DNA of 64,000 nt. Origin: Thalassobaculum sp. OXR-137 (GTDB taxonomy: Bacteria > Pseudomonadota > Alphaproteobacteria > Thalassobaculales > Thalassobaculaceae). The stretch covers positions 496,001-560,000 of the forward strand of contig NZ_CP139715.1 of assembly GCF_034377285.1 (NCBI RefSeq), in the 5' to 3' direction. The notes under the pieces are model-generated. The model worked only from the letters and a program-made list of their open reading frames with translations, was not told where the DNA came from and did not search any database. Positions 29,806 to 38,763 of this stretch are shown piece after piece (position 1 is the stretch's first letter; each line of letters opens with the position of its first letter). The translations under genes were made by a program, and so were the position numbers.

Positions 29806-32800
29806 ATGGCGAGCGCAAGTCAGTGTGCTGGTTTGGTGGACATTGTCGGTATGGGTCCTGGCGTGTCCAGCCCTAACCCTTCAGGTTATCGGGTTTTGCG
29901 TGAGGCTGACCCCGCGCTCAATGACGGTCGGCTGGAGGTCGCCTTCGTCGACAGTTCGCTGCCGGACTGCCAGACGCTCGTGGCGGGCGTGAAGCCCGGC
30001 CTGGCGGTGGTGCTGATCGACGGCGCCCGTGACGGGCTGAGCCAGATGGCGGCATGGGGCGAGGCCCATTCCGGCTACGACGCTATCCATATCCTCACCC
30101 ATGGCAGCGAAGGCGCGCTCCAGCTCGGCAGCCTAACGCTCGCCGAAGCGACCCTCGCCGGTCGCCGGGCGGACCTCGCAACCCTCGGCAACGCCCTGAC
30201 CGACCACGGTGATCTGTTGCTGTATGGCTGCGAAGTGGCGGCCGGGGGCGGCGCGCGGTTCGTGTCGGCGTTGGCGGACCTCGTCGGTGCCAATGTCGCG
30301 GCATCGATGGACCTGACCGGCGCCAGCGCGTTGGGGGGCACTTGGCTGCTTGAGGCGACCATTGGCGACGTGAACACGCCCGTGGCCCTCACGGCAGCGG
30401 CGCAAGATCGGTTCGCAGCCGTGCTTGCCCCCACGACATTTACGCTGACCACGTCGGGTACCGATACAGTTACCGGGGCGGCCTCCGAAAATTTTACTGA
30501 GAACGGATACGGCCTTACCTTTGGATTGGAACAGTATACGGACGTAAGCGGCGTTATCCTCGGCTACTATTATGGCCTGGCCCCGGGATACACAATTCTT
30601 GATGGCACGTCGCAAGGCGGCGCAGATACCCTCAAAATTACCGTTTCTATTCCAGGATACTCCTTCGACCTGCAGTCCATCACCTTGTTCGACAGCACAA
30701 CCGGGCAGACGAATAAGGCGAGTTATACGCTGACGACAAATAATAGCGGCACCAAGACCGGCTCCATAGATACGTTGTCCAGCGGTATCTGGTCCACCAC
30801 GGAAAACAGCTTCGGAAGTGATAACGAATTCTTACAGATCAAAAGTTTCTCTATCGTCTTTTCCGAAGACTTTACCGGCGCTGATTCTGCCCCGTGGTTT
30901 AGCCTGCAAAACCTGATCGTCGACAACATTACGGCCGCCCCACCGACGGTTTCATCGATCGTCCGCGCGACTCCGGCGACAGAGACGACGAACGCCAGCA
31001 GCGTCACCTACACGGTTACCTTCAGCGAGAGTGTTACGGGCGTCGATTCCAACGACTTCTCGGTGACGACGACAGGCGGGACGACGGGGGCCCTCGTCAC
31101 CAATGTGAGTGGAAGCGGAACCACCTGGACCGTGACGGTAGGGACCGGCACGGGCGACGGGACGATCCGCCTGGATCTGGTCGACGACGACACCATCGTC
31201 AATGGGGGCGCGACGGCGCTCGGGGGGGCGGGTGCCAGCAACGGCGACTTCTCCACGGGAGAGGTCTACACCATCGACAAGACCGGCCCGACGACAACCA
31301 TCGCAACGGTGGCGTTCTCCGCGGATACCGCGGCCAATGGCGGCACGAACAGCGATTTCGTCACCAAGACCGCGAGCCAGACCATCAGCGGCACCCTGTC
31401 CGGCAATCTGGTCTCCGGCGAGAGCGTGCTCGTGTCGCTGGATAACGGTTCCAACTGGAGTGCTGCAACGGCGAGCGTGGGCCAGAACACGTGGTCGCTC
31501 GCCGGCCAGACGCTGACCGGCAGCGGCACGCTGAGGGTGAAGGTGACGGATACCGCCGGCAACGACGGTTCCCCCTACAGCCAGGCCTATGTGCTGGACA
31601 CCACCGCGCCGACGACCACGGTGGCCTCGGTGGCGTTCTCCGCGGATACCGCTGCGAATGGCGGCACGAACAGCGATTTTGTCACCAAGACCGCGAGCCA
31701 GACCGTCAGCGGCACCTTGTCCGGTAATTTGGCTTCCGGCGAGACGGTGTACGTGTCGCTGGATAACGGCTCCAACTGGAGCGCGGCGACGGCGACGGTC
31801 GGCCAGAGCACCTGGTCGCTCGCCGGCCAGACGCTGACCGGCAGCAGCACGCTGAGGGTGAAGGTGACGGATACCGCCGGCAACGACGGTACCCCCTACA
31901 GCCAGGCCTATGTGCTGGACACCACCGCGCCCACGACCACGGTGGCCTCGGCGGCGTTTTCCGCGGATACCGCCGGTGCGAGCGGCACCACCTCGGACTT
32001 CATCACCAAGACCGCGAGCCAGACCGTCAGCGGCACCCTGTCCGGTAATCTGGCTTCGGGCGAGACCGTATACGTGTCGCTGGATAACGGTTCCAGCTGG
32101 AGCGCGGCAACGGCGACGGTCGGCCAGAGCACCTGGTCGCTCGCCGGCCAGACGCTGACCGGCAGCAGCACGCTGAGGGTGAAGGTGACGGATGCCGCCG
32201 GCAACGACGGCTCCCCCTACAGCCAGGCCTATGTGCTGGACACCACCGCGCCCGCCACGCCCGCCATCAGCTCCGCCGCCCAGACCAGCAATACGACGCC
32301 GACACTGACCGGCACGGCGGAGGCCGGCAGCACGGTGACCGTCACCGTGGCCGGTGCCACCTATACGACCACGGCGACGGGCGGCAACTGGAGTGTCGAC
32401 CTGGGCAGCGCAACCCCGGCTTCGGGCACGCTCAGCCTCAATACCAACGGGACCAACAGCGTCTCCGTCAGTGCCGAGGATGCCGCCGGGAACCAGTCCG
32501 CGACGCCGGCGTCGCAGACGCTCACGATCAGTCCTGTCGTTCCCCTGTTCACGGGTCTGGACGGTACGGCCGCCTTCACGGAAGGCGATACGGCCGTGGT
32601 CCTCGACGGCAACGTGACCGTCGCGCAGACGGATCTGGACGCGCTGAACGCGGGCGCTGGAAACTACACCGGCACCTCTTTGACGATCGCCCGTAACGGC
32701 GGAGCGAATACCAGCGATATCTTCGGGATCTCGGCATCCGGGGTCACCCTTGACGGGACTGACCTGAAATCCTCCGACCAGACATTCGGCACGTTCACGC

Positions 32801-35205
32801 AGACCGGCGGGACGCTGACCGTCAGCTTCACGACCAGCACGGCGACATCCGCTCTGGTCGACACCGTCCTGCAGGGGATCACCTATTCGAATACCGCGGC
32901 AACGCCGACCGGTTCCGCGACGCTGAATTGGACGTTCAACGACGGGAGCGCGGACGCAACGGGCACCAGTCAGGTCACCCTGACGAACGCGACGGCGGCA
33001 AGCAGCACGGCGGCCGGTTTCAATACCACGACCGGCGTCAATCTCAGCCCGAAGGTCGTCTTCGACAGCGCCTCCGAGACGCTGACCATCACGGACGCCG
33101 GCCATCTCGTCGGCTCGACCGCGGATGGTGGCGCGGGGACCGATACGCTGTCTGTGGTCACCGGCAGCGACCTGACCAAGCTGGCAAGCCTGACCGGTTT
33201 CGAGAACCTGACGATTGCGTCGGGCGGGACGGTCACCATGACCAACGCCCAGCTCAACGGCTTCACCGGTACCATCACCGGCGACGGTACGGAGACGATC
33301 ACGCTCACCGATACCGGCACGGTCACCGGCGTGACCCTGACCAATATCGAGAAGCTTGCCACCGCCGCCGACGGGACGGCTCAGAAAGTTACCCTGTCGG
33401 CCGCCCTGGCGAACGGCCGAACGCTGATGGCCGGCGATGCCGCCGAGGACGGGTTCGTCGTTACCGGAGCGGGCGGCGAGCAGAGCCTCACCGGCAGCGT
33501 CGGCGCCGATACCCTGGCCGGCGGCGACGGTAACGATGTTCTGGCGGGTGGCGGCGGCAACGATGTGTTCACCGATACCGCCGGGAATTTCAACGGCGAC
33601 ACGATCTCCGATTTCGCCGTCGGGGACAGCATCGTCGTGACCGGCACGAACGACAACACGCTCGCCCAGTCGATAGACGGCAAGACGGCAGGCCAATCCG
33701 TCAGCATCAGTGGGAACGAGGACACCACATTCACGGGCATCGCCAGCGCCAGCGGCACCTGGAAGGCGGTCTACGACGACACAGCCCACACCACAACGAT
33801 CACGCTTGTGGCGCCGGCAAGTGGCGGCGGTGACAGCGGCTCGTCGGGCGGCGGCTCGTCGGGCGGCGGGACGATCGTCGTCACGCCGACCACGCCAACC
33901 ACGCCGGTCCCCAGCGGCGCCCCGACCACGGCGCAGACGATCACCAATACCGGCACCACGTCGGGCTCGGCCGCGATCGTGCAGGACACCAACAACAACG
34001 GCAACCTGGTCACCGCGACCCTGCCGCCGGGCACGACGATCACCTCAGAGGGCCCAAGTACGGCGCAGAGCCCGACCGACGCCCAGACCACCCTGATCAC
34101 CTCGATCCAGGCGCGCGGGTCGTCGGCCGAGACCCCGCTGGTCTCCGAGGCGCGGACCTTCCTGACCAAGCTGGGCACGACGACCACCCTGGACGTGCGG
34201 ACCATTGTGCCGACCACGACCTCGGGCACCCTGAACGATCCGATCGTGATCACCGGCACCGGCGGTGGCGATCAATCGGAGGCCTTCGTCATCGACATGC
34301 GCTCGCTGCCGTCGGGCTCCACCCTGCAGCTCGACAACATCGAGTTCGCCTCGGTCATGGGCTCAACGACGATCACCGGCGGCGCCGGCAACAACTTCGT
34401 CACCGGCGACGACAGCAGCCAGTTCATCTCGCTGGGCGTCGGCGACGACACTTTGTATGGCGGGGCAGGGGCCGACACGATCGGCTCGGGCAGCGGCAAG
34501 GACATCCTCTACGGGAACCAGAGCAACGACCGGGTGTTCGGCGGCACCGAGGAAGACACGGTCTACGGCGGGCAGGACCAGGACGTGGTCTACGGCAACC
34601 AGGCGGCCGACGTGGTCTACGGCAACGCGGGCTACGACACGCTCTATGGCGGTCAGGATGCCGACACCCTGTATGGCGGTCAGCATCTGGACCTGCTGTA
34701 CGGCAATCTCGGCGACGACGTGCTCAACGGCAACAAGGGCCAGGACACCCTGTATGGCGGCGCGGGCGCGGACAGACTGTCGGGCGGCGACGGCGCCGAC
34801 ACGCTGGTCGGCGGTGCGGGGGACGACACCCTGTCTGGCGGCCGCTCCAGCGAGGACGGGACCAACGACGGGTCATTCGATGTGCTGGACGGCGGCGCCG
34901 GGGACGACGCGTTCTACGGCGGTGAGGGCATCGACTGGATCTATACCGGTACCGGGGCCGACCTGATCTATATCGAGGACCTCAACGGCTTCGACGTGGT
35001 CGCCGACTTCAACCTGGCCGAGGGCGACCGGCTGATGATCGCGCTCAATGTCAACGGCCAGGCCATCACCAGTGCTGCCGACGTCATCGCCCGGGCCAGC
35101 GACAATGCCGATGGCGACGTCGAGATCGACCTGGGCGGCCAATACGTCCGCCTGATCGGCGTCCACGCCTCCGACCTGACAGAAGCGTATTTCGGCTTCT
35201 CCTGA
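29806..35205 (+). CDS. Giant DUF4347 / Ig-like repeat / RTX secreted protein (1799 aa)
   Basis: This is a very large predicted surface or secreted protein without a Sec signal. Residues about 43-200 form a DUF4347 domain (EVAFVDSSLPDCQTLVAGV), with HG at 99-100 and YGC ending at Cys142. A beta-rich region follows, then an Ig-like domain with TPATETTNASSVTYTVTFSE, and three near-identical 107-residue repeats (about residues 495-815). More Ig-like and cadherin-like modules, a first short RTX cluster (about 1233-1257), a Gly/Ser linker near 1338 and a second RTX block (about 1543-1700) come next. The C-terminus resembles type I secretion tails. No exporter genes are in the window. ATG 29806 or the adjacent GTG 29803 is the start. 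It is a probable RTX adhesin; the role is inferred. Confidence 0.87.
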   Translation: MASASQCAGLVDIVGMGPGVSSPNPSGYRVLREADPALNDGRLEVAFVDSSLPDCQTLVAGVKPGLAVVLIDGARDGLSQMAAWGEAHSGYDAIHILTHGSEGALQLGSLTLAEATLAGRRADLATLGNALTDHGDLLLYGCEVAAGGGARFVSALADLVGANVAASMDLTGASALGGTWLLEATIGDVNTPVALTAAAQDRFAAVLAPTTFTLTTSGTDTVTGAASENFTENGYGLTFGLEQYTDVSGVILGYYYGLAPGYTILDGTSQGGADTLKITVSIPGYSFDLQSITLFDSTTGQTNKASYTLTTNNSGTKTGSIDTLSSGIWSTTENSFGSDNEFLQIKSFSIVFSEDFTGADSAPWFSLQNLIVDNITAAPPTVSSIVRATPATETTNASSVTYTVTFSESVTGVDSNDFSVTTTGGTTGALVTNVSGSGTTWTVTVGTGTGDGTIRLDLVDDDTIVNGGATALGGAGASNGDFSTGEVYTIDKTGPTTTIATVAFSADTAANGGTNSDFVTKTASQTISGTLSGNLVSGESVLVSLDNGSNWSAATASVGQNTWSLAGQTLTGSGTLRVKVTDTAGNDGSPYSQAYVLDTTAPTTTVASVAFSADTAANGGTNSDFVTKTASQTVSGTLSGNLASGETVYVSLDNGSNWSAATATVGQSTWSLAGQTLTGSSTLRVKVTDTAGNDGTPYSQAYVLDTTAPTTTVASAAFSADTAGASGTTSDFITKTASQTVSGTLSGNLASGETVYVSLDNGSSWSAATATVGQSTWSLAGQTLTGSSTLRVKVTDAAGNDGSPYSQAYVLDTTAPATPAISSAAQTSNTTPTLTGTAEAGSTVTVTVAGATYTTTATGGNWSVDLGSATPASGTLSLNTNGTNSVSVSAEDAAGNQSATPASQTLTISPVVPLFTGLDGTAAFTEGDTAVVLDGNVTVAQTDLDALNAGAGNYTGTSLTIARNGGANTSDIFGISASGVTLDGTDLKSSDQTFGTFTQTGGTLTVSFTTSTATSALVDTVLQGITYSNTAATPTGSATLNWTFNDGSADATGTSQVTLTNATAASSTAAGFNTTTGVNLSPKVVFDSASETLTITDAGHLVGSTADGGAGTDTLSVVTGSDLTKLASLTGFENLTIASGGTVTMTNAQLNGFTGTITGDGTETITLTDTGTVTGVTLTNIEKLATAADGTAQKVTLSAALANGRTLMAGDAAEDGFVVTGAGGEQSLTGSVGADTLAGGDGNDVLAGGGGNDVFTDTAGNFNGDTISDFAVGDSIVVTGTNDNTLAQSIDGKTAGQSVSISGNEDTTFTGIASASGTWKAVYDDTAHTTTITLVAPASGGGDSGSSGGGSSGGGTIVVTPTTPTTPVPSGAPTTAQTITNTGTTSGSAAIVQDTNNNGNLVTATLPPGTTITSEGPSTAQSPTDAQTTLITSIQARGSSAETPLVSEARTFLTKLGTTTTLDVRTIVPTTTSGTLNDPIVITGTGGGDQSEAFVIDMRSLPSGSTLQLDNIEFASVMGSTTITGGAGNNFVTGDDSSQFISLGVGDDTLYGGAGADTIGSGSGKDILYGNQSNDRVFGGTEEDTVYGGQDQDVVYGNQAADVVYGNAGYDTLYGGQDADTLYGGQHLDLLYGNLGDDVLNGNKGQDTLYGGAGADRLSGGDGADTLVGGAGDDTLSGGRSSEDGTNDGSFDVLDGGAGDDAFYGGEGIDWIYTGTGADLIYIEDLNGFDVVADFNLAEGDRLMIALNVNGQAITSAADVIARASDNADGDVEIDLGGQYVRLIGVHASDLTEAYFGFS
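31290..32252 (+). repeat. Three tandem 321-bp repeats inside the giant RTX gene
   Basis: Repeat units begin at about 31290, 31611 and 31932, each 321 bases (107 codons). Each encodes an Ig-like module with FSADTA, SDFxTKTASQT, SGTLSGNL, SLDNGS, WSLAGQTLTG and LRVKVTDxAGNDG, ending YSQAYVLDTTAP. Units 2 and 3 share a stretch of about 85 identical bases near their 3' ends, so the duplication looks recent or recombination keeps the units alike. Unit number may vary between strains. Confidence 0.88.
34430..34860 (+). repeat. RTX nonapeptide repeat block (YGGQ / YGN type)
   Basis: About 16 nine-residue calcium-binding repeats in tandem encode patterns such as DTLYGGQDAD, VVYGNQAAD and LLYGNLGDD. 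Many units carry Gln or Asn where canonical RTX GGxGxD has Gly. The RTX protein at 9141-12020 has the same unusual pattern, pointing to a common origin of the two C-termini. Confidence 0.8.
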
Positions 35206-35420
35206 TTGATCGACCCGAACGTCCACTTTGAGGTGTGAGTAACAGTGCTTCGGAACGACCGCTCTGGGTCGGATGGTCCAGTGAGGCTCAATGACGGCTT
35301 TGGGTCAGGAGGCGTCGTAGGTATTTGGGGCGCTCAAGCTCCGAGCGCTTATCGCATCGGGGAGCCATAATGGGAATGGACGCCCAACCAGAAAATATAT
35401 TTCGATATTTCAAAGGGAAT

Positions 35421-35510
35421 TGGCGGAGAGAGAGGGATTCGAACCCTCGGTGAGCTTACACCCACAACGGTTTTCGAGACCGTCCCGTTCAACCACTCCG
35501 GCACCTCTCC
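35421..35510 (-). tRNA. tRNA-Ser (anticodon CGA)
   Basis: Reading the minus strand, GGAGAGG pairs with TCTCTCC to make the acceptor stem (one G-U pair), followed by discriminator G and an encoded CCA. The anticodon stem ACGGT/ACCGT encloses the loop CTCGAAA, giving anticodon CGA, which reads UCG. A long variable arm and the T-arm GAGGG TTCGAAT CCCTC make it a class II serine tRNA. The length is 90 bases. Confidence 0.96.
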
Positions 35511-35726
35511 ATAAGGCTCGTTCAGGAGCAGGCCGGGAACCTAGTCAAAGCCGCCGCCCGATGCAAGCACGCGATGCGGGCTTTCTTGCCGAAACCGTCC
35601 GGACTAATCTCGCGCACCGCCGATGCCTTGGCCGGCGGACAGGAGTACGGCACCTGCCGATACCGGGCCGGGGCGGCGTGGAGGGCGCCGGACTCTCCCA
35701 TTCCGAGTCCCCGTGCCGACTTCGTG

Positions 35727-35754
35727 TTGACATGCAAAGCGCCATACGTATAGT
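35727..35754 (+). promoter_or_regulatory. Sigma-70 promoter of rplU-rpmA
   Basis: TTGACA (35727-35732) and TATAGT (35749-35754) are separated by 16 bases, a near-consensus housekeeping promoter. It lies about 60 bases before the rplU ATG, giving a leader of roughly 50 bases. Confidence 0.75.
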
Positions 35755-35813
35755 GCGCGCTCCGTTGCGTGCCGACAGGCGGCGCGCCCACTAGTTTTGC
35801 CAGGATCGAGCCG

Positions 35814-36131
35814 ATGTTCGCAGTCGTTAAAACCGGCGGCAAGCAGTACAAGGTCGCCTCCGGGGACGTGATCAAGGTCGAAAAGCTCGACGCCGAGGCG
35901 GGTGCCACGGTCGAGATCGACCAGGTTCTGATGGTCGGCGACGACGCCAATCTGACCGTCGGCGCCCCCCTGGTGGCCGGTGCTTCCGTTGCCTTCGAGG
36001 TCTTGGACCAGCGTAAGGGTCCCAAGGTCATGATCTTCAAGAAGAAGCGTCGCAAGAATCATCGCCGCACCCGCGGTCATCGTCAGAACATCACCGTTCT
36101 GCGCGTGACCGGCATCAGTGCCGGCGCCTAA
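35814..36131 (+). CDS. rplU: 50S ribosomal protein L21
   Basis: This is ribosomal protein bL21, 105 aa, starting [25 protein letters not shown] and containing the conserved [21 protein letters not shown] segment that contacts 23S rRNA. The open frame extends upstream to 35769, but ATG 35814 is the family start. It is co-transcribed with rpmA, 23 bases downstream, behind a clear sigma-70 promoter. Confidence 0.97.
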   Translation: MFAVVKTGGKQYKVASGDVIKVEKLDAEAGATVEIDQVLMVGDDANLTVGAPLVAGASVAFEVLDQRKGPKVMIFKKKRRKNHRRTRGHRQNITVLRVTGISAGA

Positions 36132-36154
36132 CCGAGCTAGAGGAGAGTAGATCC

Positions 36155-36421
36155 ATGGCCCATAAAAAGGCAGGTGGTAGCTCCCGTAACGGCCGCGACT
36201 CCGAGGGTCGCCGCCTGGGCGTGAAGAAGTTCGGCGGCGAGTCCGTCATTCCGGGGAACATCCTGGTCCGCCAGCGCGGCACCAAGTTCCATCCGGGCGT
36301 GAATGTCGGCATGGGCAAGGATCACACGATCTTCGCCAAGGTCGAAGGCACGGTGGAGTTCCGCCACACGCGCGGCCGCACCTATATCGGTGTCGCTGCC
36401 GCCGAGGCGCCGGCCGAGTAA
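36155..36421 (+). CDS. rpmA: 50S ribosomal protein L27
   Basis: This is ribosomal protein bL27, 88 aa, with the conserved start [28 protein letters not shown]. It lacks the N-terminal extension that Firmicutes cleave, as expected for a proteobacterium. The N-terminal tail reaches the peptidyl transferase centre. GGAG precedes the start, and a textbook terminator lies 30 bases after the stop. Confidence 0.98.
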   Translation: MAHKKAGGSSRNGRDSEGRRLGVKKFGGESVIPGNILVRQRGTKFHPGVNVGMGKDHTIFAKVEGTVEFRHTRGRTYIGVAAAEAPAE

Positions 36422-36450
36422 AGCCGCCCCGACAACCGGGAGCGGCATCG

Positions 36451-36478
36451 AAGGGAACGGTTCGCCGTTCCCTTTTTT
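36451..36478 (+). terminator. Intrinsic terminator of rplU-rpmA
   Basis: AAGGGAACGG (36451-36460) and CCGTTCCCTT (36465-36474) form a perfect 10-bp stem closed by a TTCG tetraloop, followed by six T residues (36473-36478). It is the strongest terminator in the window and separates rplU-rpmA from obgE. Confidence 0.92.
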
Positions 36479-36529
36479 CGTACCCGCGCGCAGGATAGCT
36501 GCTCTGCGGGGGATCGCGGAGGACGTGAC

Positions 36530-37585
36530 GTGAAGTTCCTCGACCAAGCCAAGGTCTTTGTGCGCAGCGGCAGCGGCGGCAACGGCTGCCTGAGCTTCCG
36601 CCGCGAGGCCTTCATCGAGTTCGGCGGGCCGAACGGCGGCGACGGCGGGCGCGGCGGCGACGTGATCGTCGAATGCGTGGCCGCCCTCAACACCCTGATC
36701 GATTTCCGCTACCAGCAGCATTTCAAGGCCGAGAACGGCCGCCCCGGCATGGGCCGCGACATGAGCGGCGCCGGCGGCAAGGACATCGTGCTGCGCGTTC
36801 CCCTGGGCACCCAGGTCTGGGACGAGGACTACGAGACCCTGCTCGCCGACATGACCGAGATCGGCCAGCGGGTGACCCTCGCCAATGGCGGCGACGGCGG
36901 CTTCGGCAACGCCCGCTTCAAATCCTCGACCAACCGGGCGCCGCGCAAGACCACGCCGGGCTGGCCCGGTCAGGAGATGTGGATCTGGCTGCGGCTGAAG
37001 CTGATCGCCGATGCCGGACTGGTCGGCCTGCCCAATGCCGGCAAGTCCACCTTCCTGTCCGCCGTGACCGCCGCCCGGCCGAAGGTCGCCGACTATCCGT
37101 TCACCACCCTGCATCCCGGCCTGGGCGTGGTCAGCATCGGCGACGAGGAATTCGTGCTGGCCGACATCCCAGGCCTGATCGAGGGCGCCCATGAAGGGGC
37201 CGGCCTCGGCGACCGGTTCCTGGGTCATATCGAGCGCTGCGGCGCCCTGCTCCACCTGGTCGACGCCACCGGCGAGGATCCGATGGCGGCCTGGGAGACC
37301 GTGCGCGAGGAGCTGGCAGCCTATGGCGGCGAGCTGGAGACCAAGCCGGAGGTGCTGGCCTTGAGCAAGGCCGATGCGATGACCGACGAGGACATCGAGG
37401 CGCTGCAGGACCTGTTCGAGGAAGAGACCGGACAGCGACCCATGGCGCTGTCGGCCGCCTCCGGCCTGAACGTGCGCCAGGCGCTTGGCCGTCTGAACGA
37501 TTACATCCATGCCGCCGCCGACGCGCGTCAGGCCGAAGAGGAGAACGCCGAGCGGGAGGAAGGGGAGCCCGTATGGACACCCTGA
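36530..37585 (+). CDS. obgE: Obg family GTPase CgtA
   Basis: This 351-aa essential GTPase acts in 50S ribosome maturation and stress control. The glycine-rich Obg fold spans residues 1-158 ([32 protein letters not shown]). The G domain carries G1 [10 protein letters not shown], switch I with FTTLHP, G3 [10 protein letters not shown]4 LSKADAM and G5 SAASG. The start is GTG 36530. Its 3' end overlaps proB by 13 bases, so the two are translationally coupled. There is no long C-terminal acidic tail beyond a short Glu-rich end. Confidence 0.96.
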   Translation: MKFLDQAKVFVRSGSGGNGCLSFRREAFIEFGGPNGGDGGRGGDVIVECVAALNTLIDFRYQQHFKAENGRPGMGRDMSGAGGKDIVLRVPLGTQVWDEDYETLLADMTEIGQRVTLANGGDGGFGNARFKSSTNRAPRKTTPGWPGQEMWIWLRLKLIADAGLVGLPNAGKSTFLSAVTAARPKVADYPFTTLHPGLGVVSIGDEEFVLADIPGLIEGAHEGAGLGDRFLGHIERCGALLHLVDATGEDPMAAWETVREELAAYGGELETKPEVLALSKADAMTDEDIEALQDLFEEETGQRPMALSAASGLNVRQALGRLNDYIHAAADARQAEEENAEREEGEPVWTP

Positions 37586-38763
37586 CCGCCAGGAGCGACA
37601 CCGCGCCCGCCGGCGCGGCCCACCGCATCGACGACTCCCGCCGGCTGGTGATCAAGATCGGCTCGGCCCTGCTGGTGGACGAGGAGACCGGCGCCCTGCG
37701 CCGCGCCTGGCTCGACGCCCTGGCCGACGATGTGGCCGAGCTGCGCCGGGCCGGGGTCGAGGTGCTGGTGGTCTCCTCCGGCGCCATCGCCCTGGGGCGC
37801 CGGCACCTGGGCATCGACCAGGTCCGCCCGAAGCTGGAAGAGAAGCAGGCCGCCGCCGCCACCGGCCAGATCCTGCTGGCCCATGCCTATCAGGAGGCGC
37901 TGGCCCGCCACCACCTGACCGTGGCGCAGATCCTGCTCTCGCCCGACGACACCGAGCAGCGCCGCCGCCACCTGAACGCGCGGGCCACCATCAACACCCT
38001 GCTCGCCCTCGGCGCCGTGCCGGTGATCAACGAGAACGACACGGTCGCGACGGCGGAAATCCGCTTCGGCGACAACGACCGGCTCGGCGCCCGCGTCGCC
38101 CAGATGGCCAGCGCCGATACGCTGATCCTGCTCTCTGACATCGACGGGCTGTACACCGCCGACCCGCGCCGCGATCCGGAGGCCCGCCACATCTCCGACG
38201 TGGAGGGGGTGACCTCGGAGATCGAGGCGATGGCCGGGGCCGCCGGCAGCGGCTACGCGTCGGGCGGCATGGTGACCAAGCTCGCCGCGGCCAAGATCGC
38301 CGGCGCCGCCGGTTGCCGGATGGTGATCGCCAACGGCCGCGACACCCACCCGATCCGCCGCATCATCGACGGCGGCCGCTGCACCTGGTTCCATGCCGGC
38401 GCCTCGCCGCTGACCGCCCGCAAGCGCTGGATCGCCAGTTCGCTGGCACCGCGCGGCCAGCTCATCGTCGATGGCGGGGCCATCCGGGCGCTGAACGCCG
38501 GCAAGAGCCTGCTGCCCGCCGGGGTGACCGAGGTGATCGGCACCTTCGAGCGCGGCGACCTGGTGACCCTGCACGGGCCCGACCGGGTGATCCGCGGGCG
38601 CGGGCTGGTGGCCTATGCCTCCGACGACGCGCGGCAGATCGCCGGGCTCAAATCCCGTGAAATCGAGGCCGCCCTCGGCTACCGTGGCCGCGACGAAATC
38701 GTCCACAGAGACGATCTGGTGCTGGCCGACGGCCGCGCCGTCGAGGAGGAAGAGGCGCGATGA
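37573..38763 (+). CDS. proB: Glutamate 5-kinase
   Basis: This 396-aa enzyme catalyses the first step of proline synthesis, phosphorylating glutamate. The amino-acid kinase domain opens [21 protein letters not shown], with [17 protein letters not shown] and [16 protein letters not shown]-terminal PUA domain spans about residues 290-380 ([20 protein letters not shown]). It overlaps obgE upstream and proA downstream (ATGA), forming a tight operon. Feedback inhibition by proline is normal for the family. Confidence 0.96.
   Translation: MDTLTARSDTAPAGAAHRIDDSRRLVIKIGSALLVDEETGALRRAWLDALADDVAELRRAGVEVLVVSSGAIALGRRHLGIDQVRPKLEEKQAAAATGQILLAHAYQEALARHHLTVAQILLSPDDTEQRRRHLNARATINTLLALGAVPVINENDTVATAEIRFGDNDRLGARVAQMASADTLILLSDIDGLYTADPRRDPEARHISDVEGVTSEIEAMAGAAGSGYASGGMVTKLAAAKIAGAAGCRMVIANGRDTHPIRRIIDGGRCTWFHAGASPLTARKRWIASSLAPRGQLIVDGGAIRALNAGKSLLPAGVTEVIGTFERGDLVTLHGPDRVIRGRGLVAYASDDARQIAGLKSREIEAALGYRGRDEIVHRDDLVLADGRAVEEEEAR

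Noticed and set aside
31290-32252. Regular repeats considered as a CRISPR array
   Set aside because: The unit is 321 bases, in frame and translated as Ig-like domains. There are no short repeats with unique spacers and no cas genes.
30952-33789. 945-codon open frame on the minus strand inside the giant RTX gene
   Set aside because: It arises from the repetitive, biased codon pattern of the RTX gene. It has no start signal or domain, and repeats only because the plus-strand repeats do.
35258-35285. GGAAC followed by CGG-rich sequence after the giant RTX gene, considered as a second EcfG promoter
   Set aside because: No CGTT lies at 16 or 17 bases, and no gene starts just downstream on that strand.
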